Assembly: GCF_040567655.1 (NCBI RefSeq)
Contig: NZ_JBEXAC010000001.1
Location: forward strand, 1,674,001 to 1,738,000
DNA: 64,000 bases
Direction of reading: 5' to 3'
Origin: Chitinophaga sp. H8
GTDB lineage: Bacteria; Bacteroidota; Bacteroidia; Chitinophagales; Chitinophagaceae
Positions 1 to 8,993 of the stretch are shown one piece after another. The notes beneath the pieces are model-generated. The model was given only the letters and a program-made list of their open reading frames with translations, was not told the DNA's origin and ran no database searches. Position numbers and translations under genes: made by a program. Within the stretch, counting starts at the first letter, position 1. Each line of letters opens with the position of its first letter.

Positions 1-386
1 GGGATGTTATCGGCATCGGTGCTTCCCTGGCCTGTGCCCTGCATTGTGTATTGTTACCGGTTGTTTTTACCACATTACCTTTATTTGGGATAGAGCTCCT
101 GGAAAATATTTACCTGGAAATTGCCACCATTCTGGTGTCTATGAGCGTAGGTGGCTGGGCCTTATGGAAAGGTTATCGCCAGGTACACCATCATTTTTCT
201 ATCGTCCTGCTCTTTCTGATGGGGCTGGTGTTCATGATCTCAGGCAACTTTTTTTCGACAGAAAGTTTACACATGTCTGCCAAATTGATCGGTGCAGCGT
301 TGATCATTACTGCACATATCCGGAACTGGCGGCAGAGTAGGTATTATGCTTATTGCGGTACAAAAAATCAATCTCCGGCAAAATAA
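1..386 (+). CDS. MerC-family membrane protein, 5' end missing
   Basis: The gene enters from outside the window; its reading frame is open from base 3 to the stop at 384-386. The visible part begins DVIGIGASLACALHCVLLP, which fits the MerC family signature of a Gly/Ser-rich helix followed by Cys and His-Cys (here LACALHCVLLP). Four hydrophobic stretches are visible, consistent with a small four-helix inner-membrane protein. MerC was first known as a mercury transporter, but in Bacteroidota such proteins are usually chromosomal and of unknown substrate. A CzcA-type efflux pump lies 2.2 kb downstream, so a metal-related role is reasonable but inferred. Only a handful of N-terminal residues should be missing. 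Confidence 0.75.
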   Translation, partial: DVIGIGASLACALHCVLLPVVFTTLPLFGIELLENIYLEIATILVSMSVGGWALWKGYRQVHHHFSIVLLFLMGLVFMISGNFFSTESLHMSAKLIGAALIITAHIRNWRQSRYYAYCGTKNQSPAK

Positions 387-613
387 TACTACAGTAGATG
401 TTTGCCGGGTAGTACGCCTAAGCGCACACGTTATTATGTTTTTGTTAAATGAACGGCGCAAAGCAGGTGCTTATCAATATAATAGTGCTATTTTACAAGT
501 TGGACCTGTGCGGTAGGTACGGCTGGTATTGCCTGACACAGTTCCATGGTACCGGGCTAATTTTAAAAAAGCAAAGTAGCAACGCAAGTAGATTGTAAAA
601 CATAATAAAGGAA

Positions 614-2020
614 ATGAAAAGAAGAGATTTTTTCAGGAATGCCTCGCTTACTGCATTGGGCGCCTCTTTGTTAGGCCCTTCACAACTGGTAGCAGCAGGT
701 AACGCAAAGAAACGGGGTAAAACAGCTAAAAATATCATTTTCCTCGTGAGTGACGGGATGAGTACCGGTACCCTGAATATGGCCAGCTTACTGATGCAGC
801 GCAAATATGGCCGCCAAAGCCAGTGGCTGCAACTGTATGAACAAAATCTGGTAACCCGCGCTTTGATGGATACAGCTTCGGCCAATTCCCTGGTCACAGA
901 CTCTGCAGCTGCCAGCTCTTCCTGGGGTGGTGGGGTGAGGGTACCTAATGGTGCTTTGAATGTAAGCGCGGATGGTACAGCACATAAGCCTATCCTGCAG
1001 AAATTTAAAGCGGCAGGTAAGGCCGTGGGATGTGTGACTACAGTACCGATTACACATGCTACACCTGCAGGCTTTTGTGTAACCTCAAAATCCCGGGGCG
1101 ATCAGGAAGAAATTGCTTTGCAATACCTGCCACTCAAATTTGACGTGATGATGGGCGGTGGCCTGGAATATTTCAGCAAAGAAAAACGTAAGGATAAAGC
1201 AGATGTGTTCCAACAGTTTGAACAGGCAGGATATGCGGTAGTACAGGATAAAAACACTATGCAGGCATTAAATGCCCCTGCTGGAAAACCGGTACTGGGT
1301 GTTTTTTATGAGGGAGGGTTGCCTTATTCACTGGATGCCGCACAGGATGCGGCTATCAGCCAGCAGGTACCTACACTGGCGGCAATGACGCAAAAGGCCA
1401 TCAGCCAGCTGAAAAAGAACAACAAAGGTTTTGTGCTGCAGGTAGAAGGCGGGAAAGTGGACTGGGCCGCTCATGCGAATGACGCAGGTGCATTGCTGTA
1501 CGACCAGATCGCTTTTGATGAAGCAGTAAAAGTTGCGATAGATTTTGCAATGGCAGATAAAGAAACCCTGGTGATCATTACCACGGATCATGGTAATGCC
1601 AATCCGGGATTGTTCTCCGGTAGTAAAACCAATGAAAACTTTGACAGGCTACAGCAATTTAAATATACCAACGACTGGATCCTGAGGGGTATTACCCGTG
1701 ATTTCTCTGCTGCGCAGGTAATAGAACGTATTGAAGCTGCACAGGGGATCGTTATTACAAAAGACGAAGCCGCAGCTATATTAAGTCATTATAACCAGCT
1801 GGATGAAAAGGGCATTTATAATCCTTATAAACTGCCTTTTAAACCCCTGGCATTGATTCAATCTGCTTACACTTCGATAGGATGGGGGGCCATGGACCAC
1901 TCGGCCGATTATGTAGAGCTGGCCATGTACGGCCCGGGGAGTGAGCTGCTCCCGCCTTTTGTGAAAAATATTGCTTTGCATCAGCTTATGCTGACCGCAG
2001 CAGGTATAAGTAAAGCATAA
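614..2020 (+). CDS. Tat-exported alkaline phosphatase (PhoA superfamily)
   Basis: This 468-residue protein should hydrolyse phosphate monoesters in the periplasm or at the cell surface. It starts with a twin-arginine signal (KRRDFFRNASL, then a hydrophobic stretch and a cleavage site near VAAG), so it is probably folded with its metals before export. Alkaline phosphatase motifs appear in order: metal ligand D47 (VSDGMS), nucleophile S97 (VTDSAAAS), H148/T150 (ITHATPAGF), E278, D283 and H287 (VEGGKVDWAAH), D325/H326 (TTDHGN) and H429 (MDHSADY). Compared with E. coli PhoA, the D153 and K328 positions are His and Trp, the variant known from other bacterial enzymes. The start is the ATG just before the RR motif. 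The gene stands alone and is followed by a hairpin at 2038-2078. Confidence 0.93.
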   Translation: MKRRDFFRNASLTALGASLLGPSQLVAAGNAKKRGKTAKNIIFLVSDGMSTGTLNMASLLMQRKYGRQSQWLQLYEQNLVTRALMDTASANSLVTDSAAASSSWGGGVRVPNGALNVSADGTAHKPILQKFKAAGKAVGCVTTVPITHATPAGFCVTSKSRGDQEEIALQYLPLKFDVMMGGGLEYFSKEKRKDKADVFQQFEQAGYAVVQDKNTMQALNAPAGKPVLGVFYEGGLPYSLDAAQDAAISQQVPTLAAMTQKAISQLKKNNKGFVLQVEGGKVDWAAHANDAGALLYDQIAFDEAVKVAIDFAMADKETLVIITTDHGNANPGLFSGSKTNENFDRLQQFKYTNDWILRGITRDFSAAQVIERIEAAQGIVITKDEAAAILSHYNQLDEKGIYNPYKLPFKPLALIQSAYTSIGWGAMDHSADYVELAMYGPGSELLPPFVKNIALHQLMLTAAGISKA

Positions 2021-2037
2021 CAGCGCACAATCATGAT

Positions 2038-2084
2038 AAACCGCTTACAGCGTTATTTAATAACGCTACAGGCGGTTTATTTCC
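2038..2084 (+). terminator. Hairpin terminator after the alkaline phosphatase gene
   Basis: The outer arms AAACCGC (2038-2044) and GCGGTTT (2072-2078) and the inner arms AGCGTTAT (2049-2056) and ATAACGCT (2060-2067) pair perfectly around a three-base loop, with a small internal bulge. A short T-rich tail follows. It starts 18 bases after the phosphatase stop codon. Confidence 0.7.
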
Positions 2085-2122
2085 TATTAAATAAAATTAT
2101 CCTCCATTGTAGCCATAATTTT

Positions 2123-2130
2123 TATATTTG
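2123..2130 (+). promoter_or_regulatory. Possible -7 element TATATTTG
   Basis: The octamer matches the Bacteroidota -7 consensus TAnnTTTG exactly. It lies almost on top of the GTG start of the next gene, and no TTG -33 element is present at the usual 17-23 base spacing. It could therefore be chance, or it could mean the gene starts later or has almost no leader. Confidence 0.25.
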
Positions 2131-2135
2131 TGGCC

Positions 2136-2516
2136 GTGAAAACAAGGGGAGTATACATATTGTTCCTGTTTTTTATATTACAGCATACCGCTTTGAATCA
2201 GCTGCTGAAGCTGCCCACGCTGGTGGAGCATTACCTGGAGCATCAGCAACGGAATCATCAGTTGGGTGTAACGGACTTTCTATGTATGCATTACTGGGGC
2301 ACGGATGAAGATGATGACGATGAGGAAAGAGACCGCCAGCTGCCTTTTAAGAATGTAGACATCCATAGTTTTCACTATTCTTTTGTACCGCTGGCCAAAG
2401 CCGTTGCGGTAAAGCGCCAGGAATACGATTGTGTGACGATTCATTACCCCGTCTTTAAAGATAATTACCTGCCGGAACCGGCATTAAGCGCCCTGTTCAG
2501 ACCCCCACGGGCATAA
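2136..2516 (+). CDS. Small His/acid-rich protein upstream of metal efflux genes
   Basis: This is a protein of about 126 residues that I do not recognise by a named domain, though small proteins of this kind recur upstream of CzcA/CusA-type pumps in Bacteroidota. It has a hydrophobic N-terminus (VYILFLFFILQHTALNQLL), then a His-rich stretch (HYLEHQQRNHQ), the motif HYWGTDEDDDDEERD and a His-containing tail (HSFHYSF, HYPVF). The mix of His and clustered acids could bind divalent metal. The start is probably GTG at 2136; an in-frame GTG at 2130 would add two residues. The gap to the pump gene is about 94 bases. A role as a periplasmic metal-binding or sensing accessory is an inference from composition and position. 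Confidence 0.7.
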   Translation: MKTRGVYILFLFFILQHTALNQLLKLPTLVEHYLEHQQRNHQLGVTDFLCMHYWGTDEDDDDEERDRQLPFKNVDIHSFHYSFVPLAKAVAVKRQEYDCVTIHYPVFKDNYLPEPALSALFRPPRA

Positions 2517-2610
2517 TCCGTTTTATACTGCTGTTTTTATGGTTGTGGTCCTGCTTCATACAGGCACGCCATACATTTATTAATTGCTATCAGCATTAAT
2601 GTAAAAGGTT

Positions 2611-5600
2611 ATGCTAAATAAGATCATTAGCTTTTCTGTAAAGAATAAGCTGATAATAGGGCTATTTATACTGGCACTGGTTGGTTGGGGAACCTATGAG
2701 CTTACAAAACTGCCAATAGATGCCGTGCCGGATATTACGGACAATCAGGTACAGGTGATTACCGTATCGCCTTCTCTGGGAGCGCCGGATGTAGAACGCC
2801 TGATCACTTTCCCGATAGAACAGGCCTGTAGTAATATTCCGGGGTTGAAACAGATCCGTAGCTTTTCCCGCTTTGGATTATCTCTGGTGACCATCGTTTT
2901 CCAGGAACATACAGACGTATACTGGGCCAGACAGCAAATCAGCGAACGCCTGCAACAGGTACAGCAGGAAATTCCTGCAGGGGTAGGCTCGCCGGAAATG
3001 GCGCCGGTAACCACCGGGTTGGGTGAAATTTATCAATACGTGATCCGGCCTTTACCAGGCTATGAAAGCAGGTATAATGCCATGGAGCTGCGCACTATCC
3101 AGGACTGGATGGTAAGGCGGCAATTGCTGGGCACACCCGGGGTGGCAGATGTGAGTAGCTTTGGCGGCGAACTTAAACAATATGAGATCGCTGTAAAGCC
3201 AGAACAGCTCAAAGCCAACAATGTTACCATTGCGGATGTATTTGATGCGCTGGAAAAAAACAATGAAAATACCGGTGGGGCTTATATTGAAAAAGGGCCT
3301 ACCGTGCTCTATATCCGGAGTGAGGGGCTTACCACCGGCATGGAGGATATTGAGAAAGTAGTGGTGAAAACACTGAACAATGGCATGCCGTTACTGATCA
3401 GGGATATTGCTACGGTACAGTTTGGTGCCGCTACCCGCTATGGTGCGATGACTTTTAACGATAAAGGAGAAGTAGCCGGTGCGGTGGTGATGATGCTGAA
3501 AGGAGAGAACTCTTCGATGGTGATCAAAAATGTAAAAGCAAAGATTGCCCAGATTCAGCAATCATTGCCGGAAGGGGTGGTGATTGAACCTTTCCTGGAC
3601 CGTACCAAGATGGTGAATAATGCGATCAATACTGTACAAACCAATCTCATCGAAGGTGCATTGATTGTGGTATTTGTGCTGGTATTCTTTTTGGGCAACT
3701 TACGTGCAGGGCTGATCGTTTCGTCCGTTATTCCGTTGTCCATGCTGTTTGCTATCATCCTGATGAACCAGTTTGGTGTAGGCGGTAATCTGATGAGCCT
3801 GGGGGCGATCGATTTTGGTTTGATTGTAGATGGTACCGTGATCGTAGTGGAAGCTATCCTGCATCGTTTTACGCATTCCCGTCATTTCAGGAATACCGGG
3901 GTCGTTACACAGGAGACGATGGATCAGGAAGTAAATACAGCTACAGGCACGATGATTAAATCGGCTGTTTTCAGCCAGATCATTATCCTGATTGTTTATT
4001 TTCCTATACTTTCCCTGGAAGGTATTGAAGGCAAAATGTTCAAGCCGATGGCACTGACAGTGGCCTTTGCCATATTGGGGGCCTTTATACTCTCGGTTAC
4101 CTATGTGCCGATGATGAGTGCACTTTGCCTTAATAAGAAAATTAATCACAAGGCTACGTTATCCGACCGGATGATGACCTGGCTGGAAAGAAGGTATCAG
4201 CCTGCATTAAAGTGGATGCTGCAGTTTCCTAAAACCATCATCGCAGTGACGCTGGTGTTGTTTGCGATTGCGGTAATGATCCTTGGCAGGATGGGGGGAG
4301 AGTTTATTCCCGAGCTGGAAGAAGGAGATTTTGCGGTGGAAACACGTTTGCTTACAGGTAGTAACCTGAATACCACCATTGCAGCTACGCAAAAAACAGC
4401 GGCTATTCTGCTGAAAAAATTTCCGGAGGTAGAAAAGGTAGTTACCAAAATAGGTAGTGCAGAAATCCCTACGGATCCTATGCCCCTGGAAGCCAGTGAT
4501 ATGATGGTGATCCTGAAAGATAAAAAGGAATGGACTTCGGCAAAATCTTTTGATGAGCTGGCGGAGAAGATGACCAAAGAATTGTCTGTAGTACCTGGTG
4601 TAAGCGTAGGCTTTCAGTTTCCGGTGCAGATGCGTTTTAATGAGCTGATGACGGGGGCCCGGCAGGATGTGGTATGTAAGATCTTTGGAGAAGACCTGGA
4701 CTCCCTGGCTTTGTATGCCAATAAGCTGGGAGAGCTGATCAAAACCGTGGATGGGGCGATTAACCTGTATGTGGAAACGGTGACCGGTATGCCCCAGGTG
4801 GTGATTAAATATAACCGGGATGCAATGGCCAAATATGGCTTGAATGTAAGCGATATCAACCGGGTGGTGAATACGGCATTTGCGGGTCAAAGTACCGGAC
4901 TGGTCTATGAGGGGGAGAAGCGTTTTGATATGGTGGTGCGCCTGGCCGGAGGCTCGCGACAGCATATTACCGACGTGCAAAATCTGCTCATCCCTACTGC
5001 CCAGGGAATACAGATCCCACTGGAGCAGGTAGCCACCGTGGAGGAAACGGAAGGCCCCAACCAGATTCAGCGGGAAAACACCCGGAGGAGAATTATTGTG
5101 GGCTTTAATGTGAACGGCCGGGATGTACAGACGATCGTAAAAGAATTGCAGCATAAAGTTAGTACACAGATAAAGTTCCCGCCAGCGTATTCTATTGTAT
5201 ACGGCGGGGCTTTTGAAAACTTAACTGCAGCGCGGCAACGTTTGACCGTTGTGGTACCTATTGCTTTATTGATGATCTTCCTGTTATTATACTTTGCTTT
5301 TAATTCTGTGAAACAGGGATTACTGATTTATACCGCTATCCCTTTATCTGCCATAGGTGGTATTGTAGCACTATGGGTGAGGGATATGCCTTTCAGTATC
5401 TCTGCGGGTGTGGGATTTATCGCTTTGTTTGGGGTGGCTGTACTGAATGGGATCCTGCTGGTATCAGAATTTAACCGCCTGAAAAAAGAAGGCTGGGACG
5501 ATATTAAGCGGGTAGTCATACACGGTACCAAATCTAAGTTAAGGGCGGTGCTGATGACTGCTTTGGTGCCTTCACTGGGTTTTATTCCAATGGCTATCAG

Positions 5601-6999
5601 CCAGGGGGCAGGTGCGGAAGTGCAGAAGCCGCTGGCCTCCGTGGTGATCGGAGGACTGATCATCTCCACTTTACTTACCCTTTTTGTATTACCGATGTTG
5701 TATATTTTATTTGAGAGAGGGTTCCGGCATTATCATGCGGGTAAAAAAGCAGGGATAACATTGCTGGTGCTGTTATTGGGCAGTGGCGTGTCCTTACAGG
5801 CACAATCTGCCGGACCAGTACCTGCCGGAGAAAAGATTACCCTGCAGGCAGCATTGGACATGGCGGTGAAGCATAATCTGGATATCCGTTCTTCACGATT
5901 GGGGGAACAATACTATCAGGCATTAAGGAAAAGCAATCTGGATATTGACAAAACGCAGGTTGGATTTGAATACGGTCAGATCAACAGCATTGAAGACGAT
6001 AACCGTTTCATGATTTCGCAGGGTATTCAGTTTCCTACGGTGTACAAGCATCAGCGCAATATCAATAACACGCACATAGGAATCAGCAAAACGGCTACAC
6101 TGCAAAAGGAGCAGGAACTGAAAGCTGCGGTTAAACAAACCTATTATAACTTGCTGGTATTGGCGCATAAATCGGCATTGCTGCAGGAAGCAGACAGTAT
6201 TTACAGCGCATTTCTGCAAAAGGCAGCGCTGCGGCTTAAAACCGGTGATACGGATGCCCTGGAAAAAGCTACTGCAGAAAATCAACGTTTACAGATTGCC
6301 AATCAGCTGAGCCTGCTTAAAACAGATTATGAAACGACTTTAAACCACTTTCACTTATTATTAAATACCACATCACCATGGGTGCCTGATGAAGCAGCGG
6401 TAGTGTATCCACTGACTGTAATACCGGATACTACCGCTATCAGCAATACACCTGCTATGATGCTGCAACGGCAGCAGGTAGCACTTAGCGAGCAGGAAAA
6501 CAAACTGGCAAAAAGCGTGCTGCTGCCCTCTTTTAACGTCGGTTATAACAATAGCAGTATCATGGGATATCAGCGTGTAGGGGAAGAAGAGAAGTATTTT
6601 GATCACAGCAAACGTTTTTCAACGGTGAATGTAGGGGTGGGTATTTCTATCTTCAGCAGTGCACAACGCTCACGGATCAAGGCATCGGGTATCCTGGTAA
6701 AACAGCGGGAACAGGAATTGGAAGCAACGCAGCAGCTATTAAATACCACATTGATAAATGCTACGCATACCTATTACCGCCATCTGCAGCTGCTGAAAAA
6801 TTATGAATCAGTATTGCTGCCCAATGCGGCAACTATTATCAGCGGTGCGAATAAACGCCTGAGCAGCGGGGAAACCGGCTACCTGGAATGGGTAATCCTT
6901 ATTAACCAGGCACTGGAAATAAGAAGTGGCTACCTGCAGGTGGTAGAGCAACTGAATGCGTCTGCATTTTTGATGGAAAAATTAAGTGGAATTAATTAG
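2611..6999 (+). CDS. CzcA-type heavy-metal RND pump fused to a TolC-like outer-membrane factor
   Basis: This 1462-residue protein joins two parts of a tripartite efflux system. Residues 1 to about 1045 are a heavy-metal-efflux RND pump: N-terminal SVKNKLIIGLF, two large periplasmic loops and twelve expected membrane helices. The helix-4 motif GAIDFGLIVDGTVIVVE has D401 and D407, the pattern of the divalent-metal (Zn/Co/Ni/Cd) subgroup rather than the Cu/Ag subgroup. Residues 1048-1064 form a second signal-like hydrophobic segment (ITLLVLLLGSGVSLQA) followed by QS. Residues 1065-1462 are a TolC-type outer-membrane factor with long amphipathic helices. The domain fusion occurs in Bacteroidota; cleavage at A1064 to free the outer-membrane factor is my inference. 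The adaptor gene follows 18 bases downstream. Confidence 0.92.
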   Translation: MLNKIISFSVKNKLIIGLFILALVGWGTYELTKLPIDAVPDITDNQVQVITVSPSLGAPDVERLITFPIEQACSNIPGLKQIRSFSRFGLSLVTIVFQEHTDVYWARQQISERLQQVQQEIPAGVGSPEMAPVTTGLGEIYQYVIRPLPGYESRYNAMELRTIQDWMVRRQLLGTPGVADVSSFGGELKQYEIAVKPEQLKANNVTIADVFDALEKNNENTGGAYIEKGPTVLYIRSEGLTTGMEDIEKVVVKTLNNGMPLLIRDIATVQFGAATRYGAMTFNDKGEVAGAVVMMLKGENSSMVIKNVKAKIAQIQQSLPEGVVIEPFLDRTKMVNNAINTVQTNLIEGALIVVFVLVFFLGNLRAGLIVSSVIPLSMLFAIILMNQFGVGGNLMSLGAIDFGLIVDGTVIVVEAILHRFTHSRHFRNTGVVTQETMDQEVNTATGTMIKSAVFSQIIILIVYFPILSLEGIEGKMFKPMALTVAFAILGAFILSVTYVPMMSALCLNKKINHKATLSDRMMTWLERRYQPALKWMLQFPKTIIAVTLVLFAIAVMILGRMGGEFIPELEEGDFAVETRLLTGSNLNTTIAATQKTAAILLKKFPEVEKVVTKIGSAEIPTDPMPLEASDMMVILKDKKEWTSAKSFDELAEKMTKELSVVPGVSVGFQFPVQMRFNELMTGARQDVVCKIFGEDLDSLALYANKLGELIKTVDGAINLYVETVTGMPQVVIKYNRDAMAKYGLNVSDINRVVNTAFAGQSTGLVYEGEKRFDMVVRLAGGSRQHITDVQNLLIPTAQGIQIPLEQVATVEETEGPNQIQRENTRRRIIVGFNVNGRDVQTIVKELQHKVSTQIKFPPAYSIVYGGAFENLTAARQRLTVVVPIALLMIFLLLYFAFNSVKQGLLIYTAIPLSAIGGIVALWVRDMPFSISAGVGFIALFGVAVLNGILLVSEFNRLKKEGWDDIKRVVIHGTKSKLRAVLMTALVPSLGFIPMAISQGAGAEVQKPLASVVIGGLIISTLLTLFVLPMLYILFERGFRHYHAGKKAGITLLVLLLGSGVSLQAQSAGPVPAGEKITLQAALDMAVKHNLDIRSSRLGEQYYQALRKSNLDIDKTQVGFEYGQINSIEDDNRFMISQGIQFPTVYKHQRNINNTHIGISKTATLQKEQELKAAVKQTYYNLLVLAHKSALLQEADSIYSAFLQKAALRLKTGDTDALEKATAENQRLQIANQLSLLKTDYETTLNHFHLLLNTTSPWVPDEAAVVYPLTVIPDTTAISNTPAMMLQRQQVALSEQENKLAKSVLLPSFNVGYNNSSIMGYQRVGEEEKYFDHSKRFSTVNVGVGISIFSSAQRSRIKASGILVKQREQELEATQQLLNTTLINATHTYYRHLQLLKNYESVLLPNAATIISGANKRLSSGETGYLEWVILINQALEIRSGYLQVVEQLNASAFLMEKLSGIN

Positions 7000-7017
7000 T
7001 ACTAAAAGTTATTGATC

Positions 7018-8160
7018 ATGAAAAAGATAGCTTTCATAATATACGGTTTTTCAGCTTTGCTGCTGGCTTGTACAGGAAGTAAACCTGATACCGGGGAAAA
7101 GGAAAAGGCCGTAACGGATACCAGCAATGCCCATGAAGTACAGTTGTCGGCGGAACAGCTGAAAAATGCAGGTATTGAGCTGCATATGCCGGAAACAAGG
7201 GACATGCATACGACAATTAAAGTAAATGGTGTAGTGGATGTGCCACCACAGAATATTGTATCGGTAAGTTTCCCCTTAGGTGGCTACCTGAAACAAATGC
7301 AGTTATTGCCGGGCATGCAGGTAAGCCGCGGACAGGTACTGGCCGTGCTGGAAGATCCGCAATATATACAGCTGCAGGAAGACTACCTGGTGGCTAAAAG
7401 CAAGCTTCATTTTCTGGAAACGGATTTCGCACGCCAGAAAGAACTGAATGCTTCAAAGGCCAATAGCGATAAGGTGTTTCAACAGGTGAAGAGCGATTAT
7501 GAAAGCCAGCAGGTGGTGGTGAAGGCACTGAGTGAAAAGCTGCAACTGTTGCAGATCAATCCCGACAAACTTAATGCGGGTAATATCAGCCGTAGCATAG
7601 CGGTGCATGCCCCTATCAGCGGATATGTGTCTAAAGTGAATGTAAATCCCGGCAAGTATGTAAGTGCTACGGATGTTTTATTTGAACTGATCAATCCGGC
7701 CGACATTCATTTGAGCCTGACAGTATTTGAAAAAGATGTACTGAACCTCGCCGCTGGTCAGTCGGTGGTATGTTATGCCAATAATAAACCGGAGGAAAAG
7801 TACCATGCTAAAATACACCTAGTAGCCAGGAATATCGGGGATAATCGTTCCAGTGAAGTACATTGCCATTTTGATAAATCTGATAAGCGCCTGATACCGG
7901 GTATGTTCATGAATGCAGAAATTGCAGTAAATAATGCATCGGTTACAGCCGTACCGGATGATGCAGTGGTGAAGTGGGAAAATAAATGTTATGTGTTTGT
8001 AGCAGATACTAAATCACAGTTTACGATGACACCGGTAGAAATCGGTCATACCAATGATGGTTACACTGAAATTAAAACACCACTTCCTGCCAGAGATGTG
8101 GTGGTGAAAAATGCATATACCCTGCTGATGAAGATGAAAAATAATTCGGAAGAAGAATAG
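7018..8160 (+). CDS. RND efflux periplasmic adaptor lipoprotein (HlyD/MFP family)
   Basis: This is the membrane fusion protein that links the CzcA-type pump to its outer-membrane channel. The ATG at 7018 gives MKKIAF, a short hydrophobic stretch and the lipobox LLLAC, so it is a lipoprotein of about 380 residues; an in-frame TTG six bases earlier is less likely. A half biotinyl-lipoyl motif near residue 85 (FPLGGYLKQMQLLPGMQVSRG) and its partner near 195 (APISGYVSKVNVNPGKYV) flank a coiled-coil hairpin, followed by beta-barrel and membrane-proximal domains, as is usual for the family. It lies 18 bases after the pump gene and is followed by a strong terminator, so the small protein, the pump and the adaptor probably form one operon. 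Confidence 0.92.
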   Translation: MKKIAFIIYGFSALLLACTGSKPDTGEKEKAVTDTSNAHEVQLSAEQLKNAGIELHMPETRDMHTTIKVNGVVDVPPQNIVSVSFPLGGYLKQMQLLPGMQVSRGQVLAVLEDPQYIQLQEDYLVAKSKLHFLETDFARQKELNASKANSDKVFQQVKSDYESQQVVVKALSEKLQLLQINPDKLNAGNISRSIAVHAPISGYVSKVNVNPGKYVSATDVLFELINPADIHLSLTVFEKDVLNLAAGQSVVCYANNKPEEKYHAKIHLVARNIGDNRSSEVHCHFDKSDKRLIPGMFMNAEIAVNNASVTAVPDDAVVKWENKCYVFVADTKSQFTMTPVEIGHTNDGYTEIKTPLPARDVVVKNAYTLLMKMKNNSEEE

Positions 8161-8191
8161 TGGGGAAGCGGTATGGTATACATATCATCAG

Positions 8192-8224
8192 AAGGGCTGT
8201 TCTTTAGGAACAGCCCTTTTTTAT
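8192..8224 (+). terminator. Rho-independent terminator after the efflux operon
   Basis: A perfect 11-base stem (8192-8202 with 8208-8218, core GGGCTGTTC/GAACAGCCC) with a five-base loop is followed by a T-run. The same core stem recurs in the terminator at 25705-25735. Confidence 0.9.
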
Positions 8225-8290
8225 GCTGCTATGGCAGCCATTGTAACAAGAATTAATATTTAGATAATATACACCAAAGCTTTTTGCTGT

Positions 8291-8298
8291 TAAGTTTG
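8291..8298 (+). promoter_or_regulatory. Possible -7 element TAAGTTTG before the locus A sigma gene
   Basis: The octamer matches TAnnTTTG exactly and lies 24 bases before the ATG of the sigma gene, giving a plausible short leader. No TTG was found at the usual upstream spacing, so support is partial. Confidence 0.4.
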
Positions 8299-8321
8299 CT
8301 AACGGAAAAAGCAGGTCGTGC

Positions 8322-8906
8322 ATGATATTATCTTTATCGGAATTATCAGATGAGTTGTTACTGGAAGCGTGCAGGCTGGGAGATGTAAAAGCTTTTGATG
8401 TGTTATTCAGTCGCTATTCTACCCGGCTTTACCACTATGCGCTTAAATACATTCATGATGAGGCCGTGGCAGAAGAAGCCATGATGGACCTGATGTTATG
8501 GGTGTGGGAAAAAAGGGAACAGCTTCCTGCTGATATCCATTTTGCGCCCTATATTTATCGTGCTATGAAAAATGCCGTGATCAAACTACTGACACGGAAA
8601 TCAGCAGTTACAATTCCTTTGCAGGAAACTATCACCTGTGCTGATGGGGCGGACAACCGTATCCTTTCTGAGGAGCTGGACAGGGCTTATGCAGCCACAC
8701 TGGATGAATTGAGCAGCCAGCGCAGATTGGTGTATACCCTTAGCCGTCATGAAAAGATGAGCCATGCAGAGATCGCAAAAGAAATGAACCTCTCTCTCTT
8801 TACCGTCAAGAATCATATAAAGGCATCCCTTTCTCATTTTCGCCGTCACCTGAAGGATTATGTAGACATGACTACTGTTGTTCTGCTTTGTTTTTTCCTG
8901 CGTTAA
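8322..8906 (+). CDS. ECF sigma factor, locus A
   Basis: This 194-residue protein is an ECF (FecI-like) RNA polymerase sigma factor. Sigma region 2 is at about residues 20-90 (DVLFSRYSTRLYHYALKYI, then VAEEAMMDLMLWVWEKR). Region 4, about 125-185, has a helix-turn-helix (EKMSHAEIAKEMNLSLFTV). The tail ends in an unusually hydrophobic stretch (MTTVVLLCFFLR), also seen in other sigma factors of this window. The FecR gene begins 87 bases downstream, followed by an STN-bearing TonB receptor, so the sigma factor is expected to be held by that FecR and to drive the receptor operon 10210-25676. The start is the first ATG and gives normal family length. Confidence 0.9.
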   Translation: MILSLSELSDELLLEACRLGDVKAFDVLFSRYSTRLYHYALKYIHDEAVAEEAMMDLMLWVWEKREQLPADIHFAPYIYRAMKNAVIKLLTRKSAVTIPLQETITCADGADNRILSEELDRAYAATLDELSSQRRLVYTLSRHEKMSHAEIAKEMNLSLFTVKNHIKASLSHFRRHLKDYVDMTTVVLLCFFLR

Positions 8907-8993
8907 AAAATATTTTGTTCTCCATTAGCCCCTCCCGCACTTTTTGGGCCTTTCTATATTGAGTGACTGCATTAGCAGTTCACTCCTGTAAAC

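Noticed and set aside
44..340. 98-codon frame overlapping the MerC-like gene
   Set aside because: The alternative frame gives MerC motifs and membrane helices; this one gives no recognisable pattern.
2033..2308. 91-codon plus-strand frame after the phosphatase
   Set aside because: It runs through the terminator hairpin at 2038-2078 and overlaps the better small gene in another frame.
4207..5154. 315-codon minus-strand frame inside the RND gene
   Set aside because: It lies wholly opposite a clear CzcA reading frame, with no motif of its own and low-complexity His/Gln-rich translation typical of an antisense shadow.
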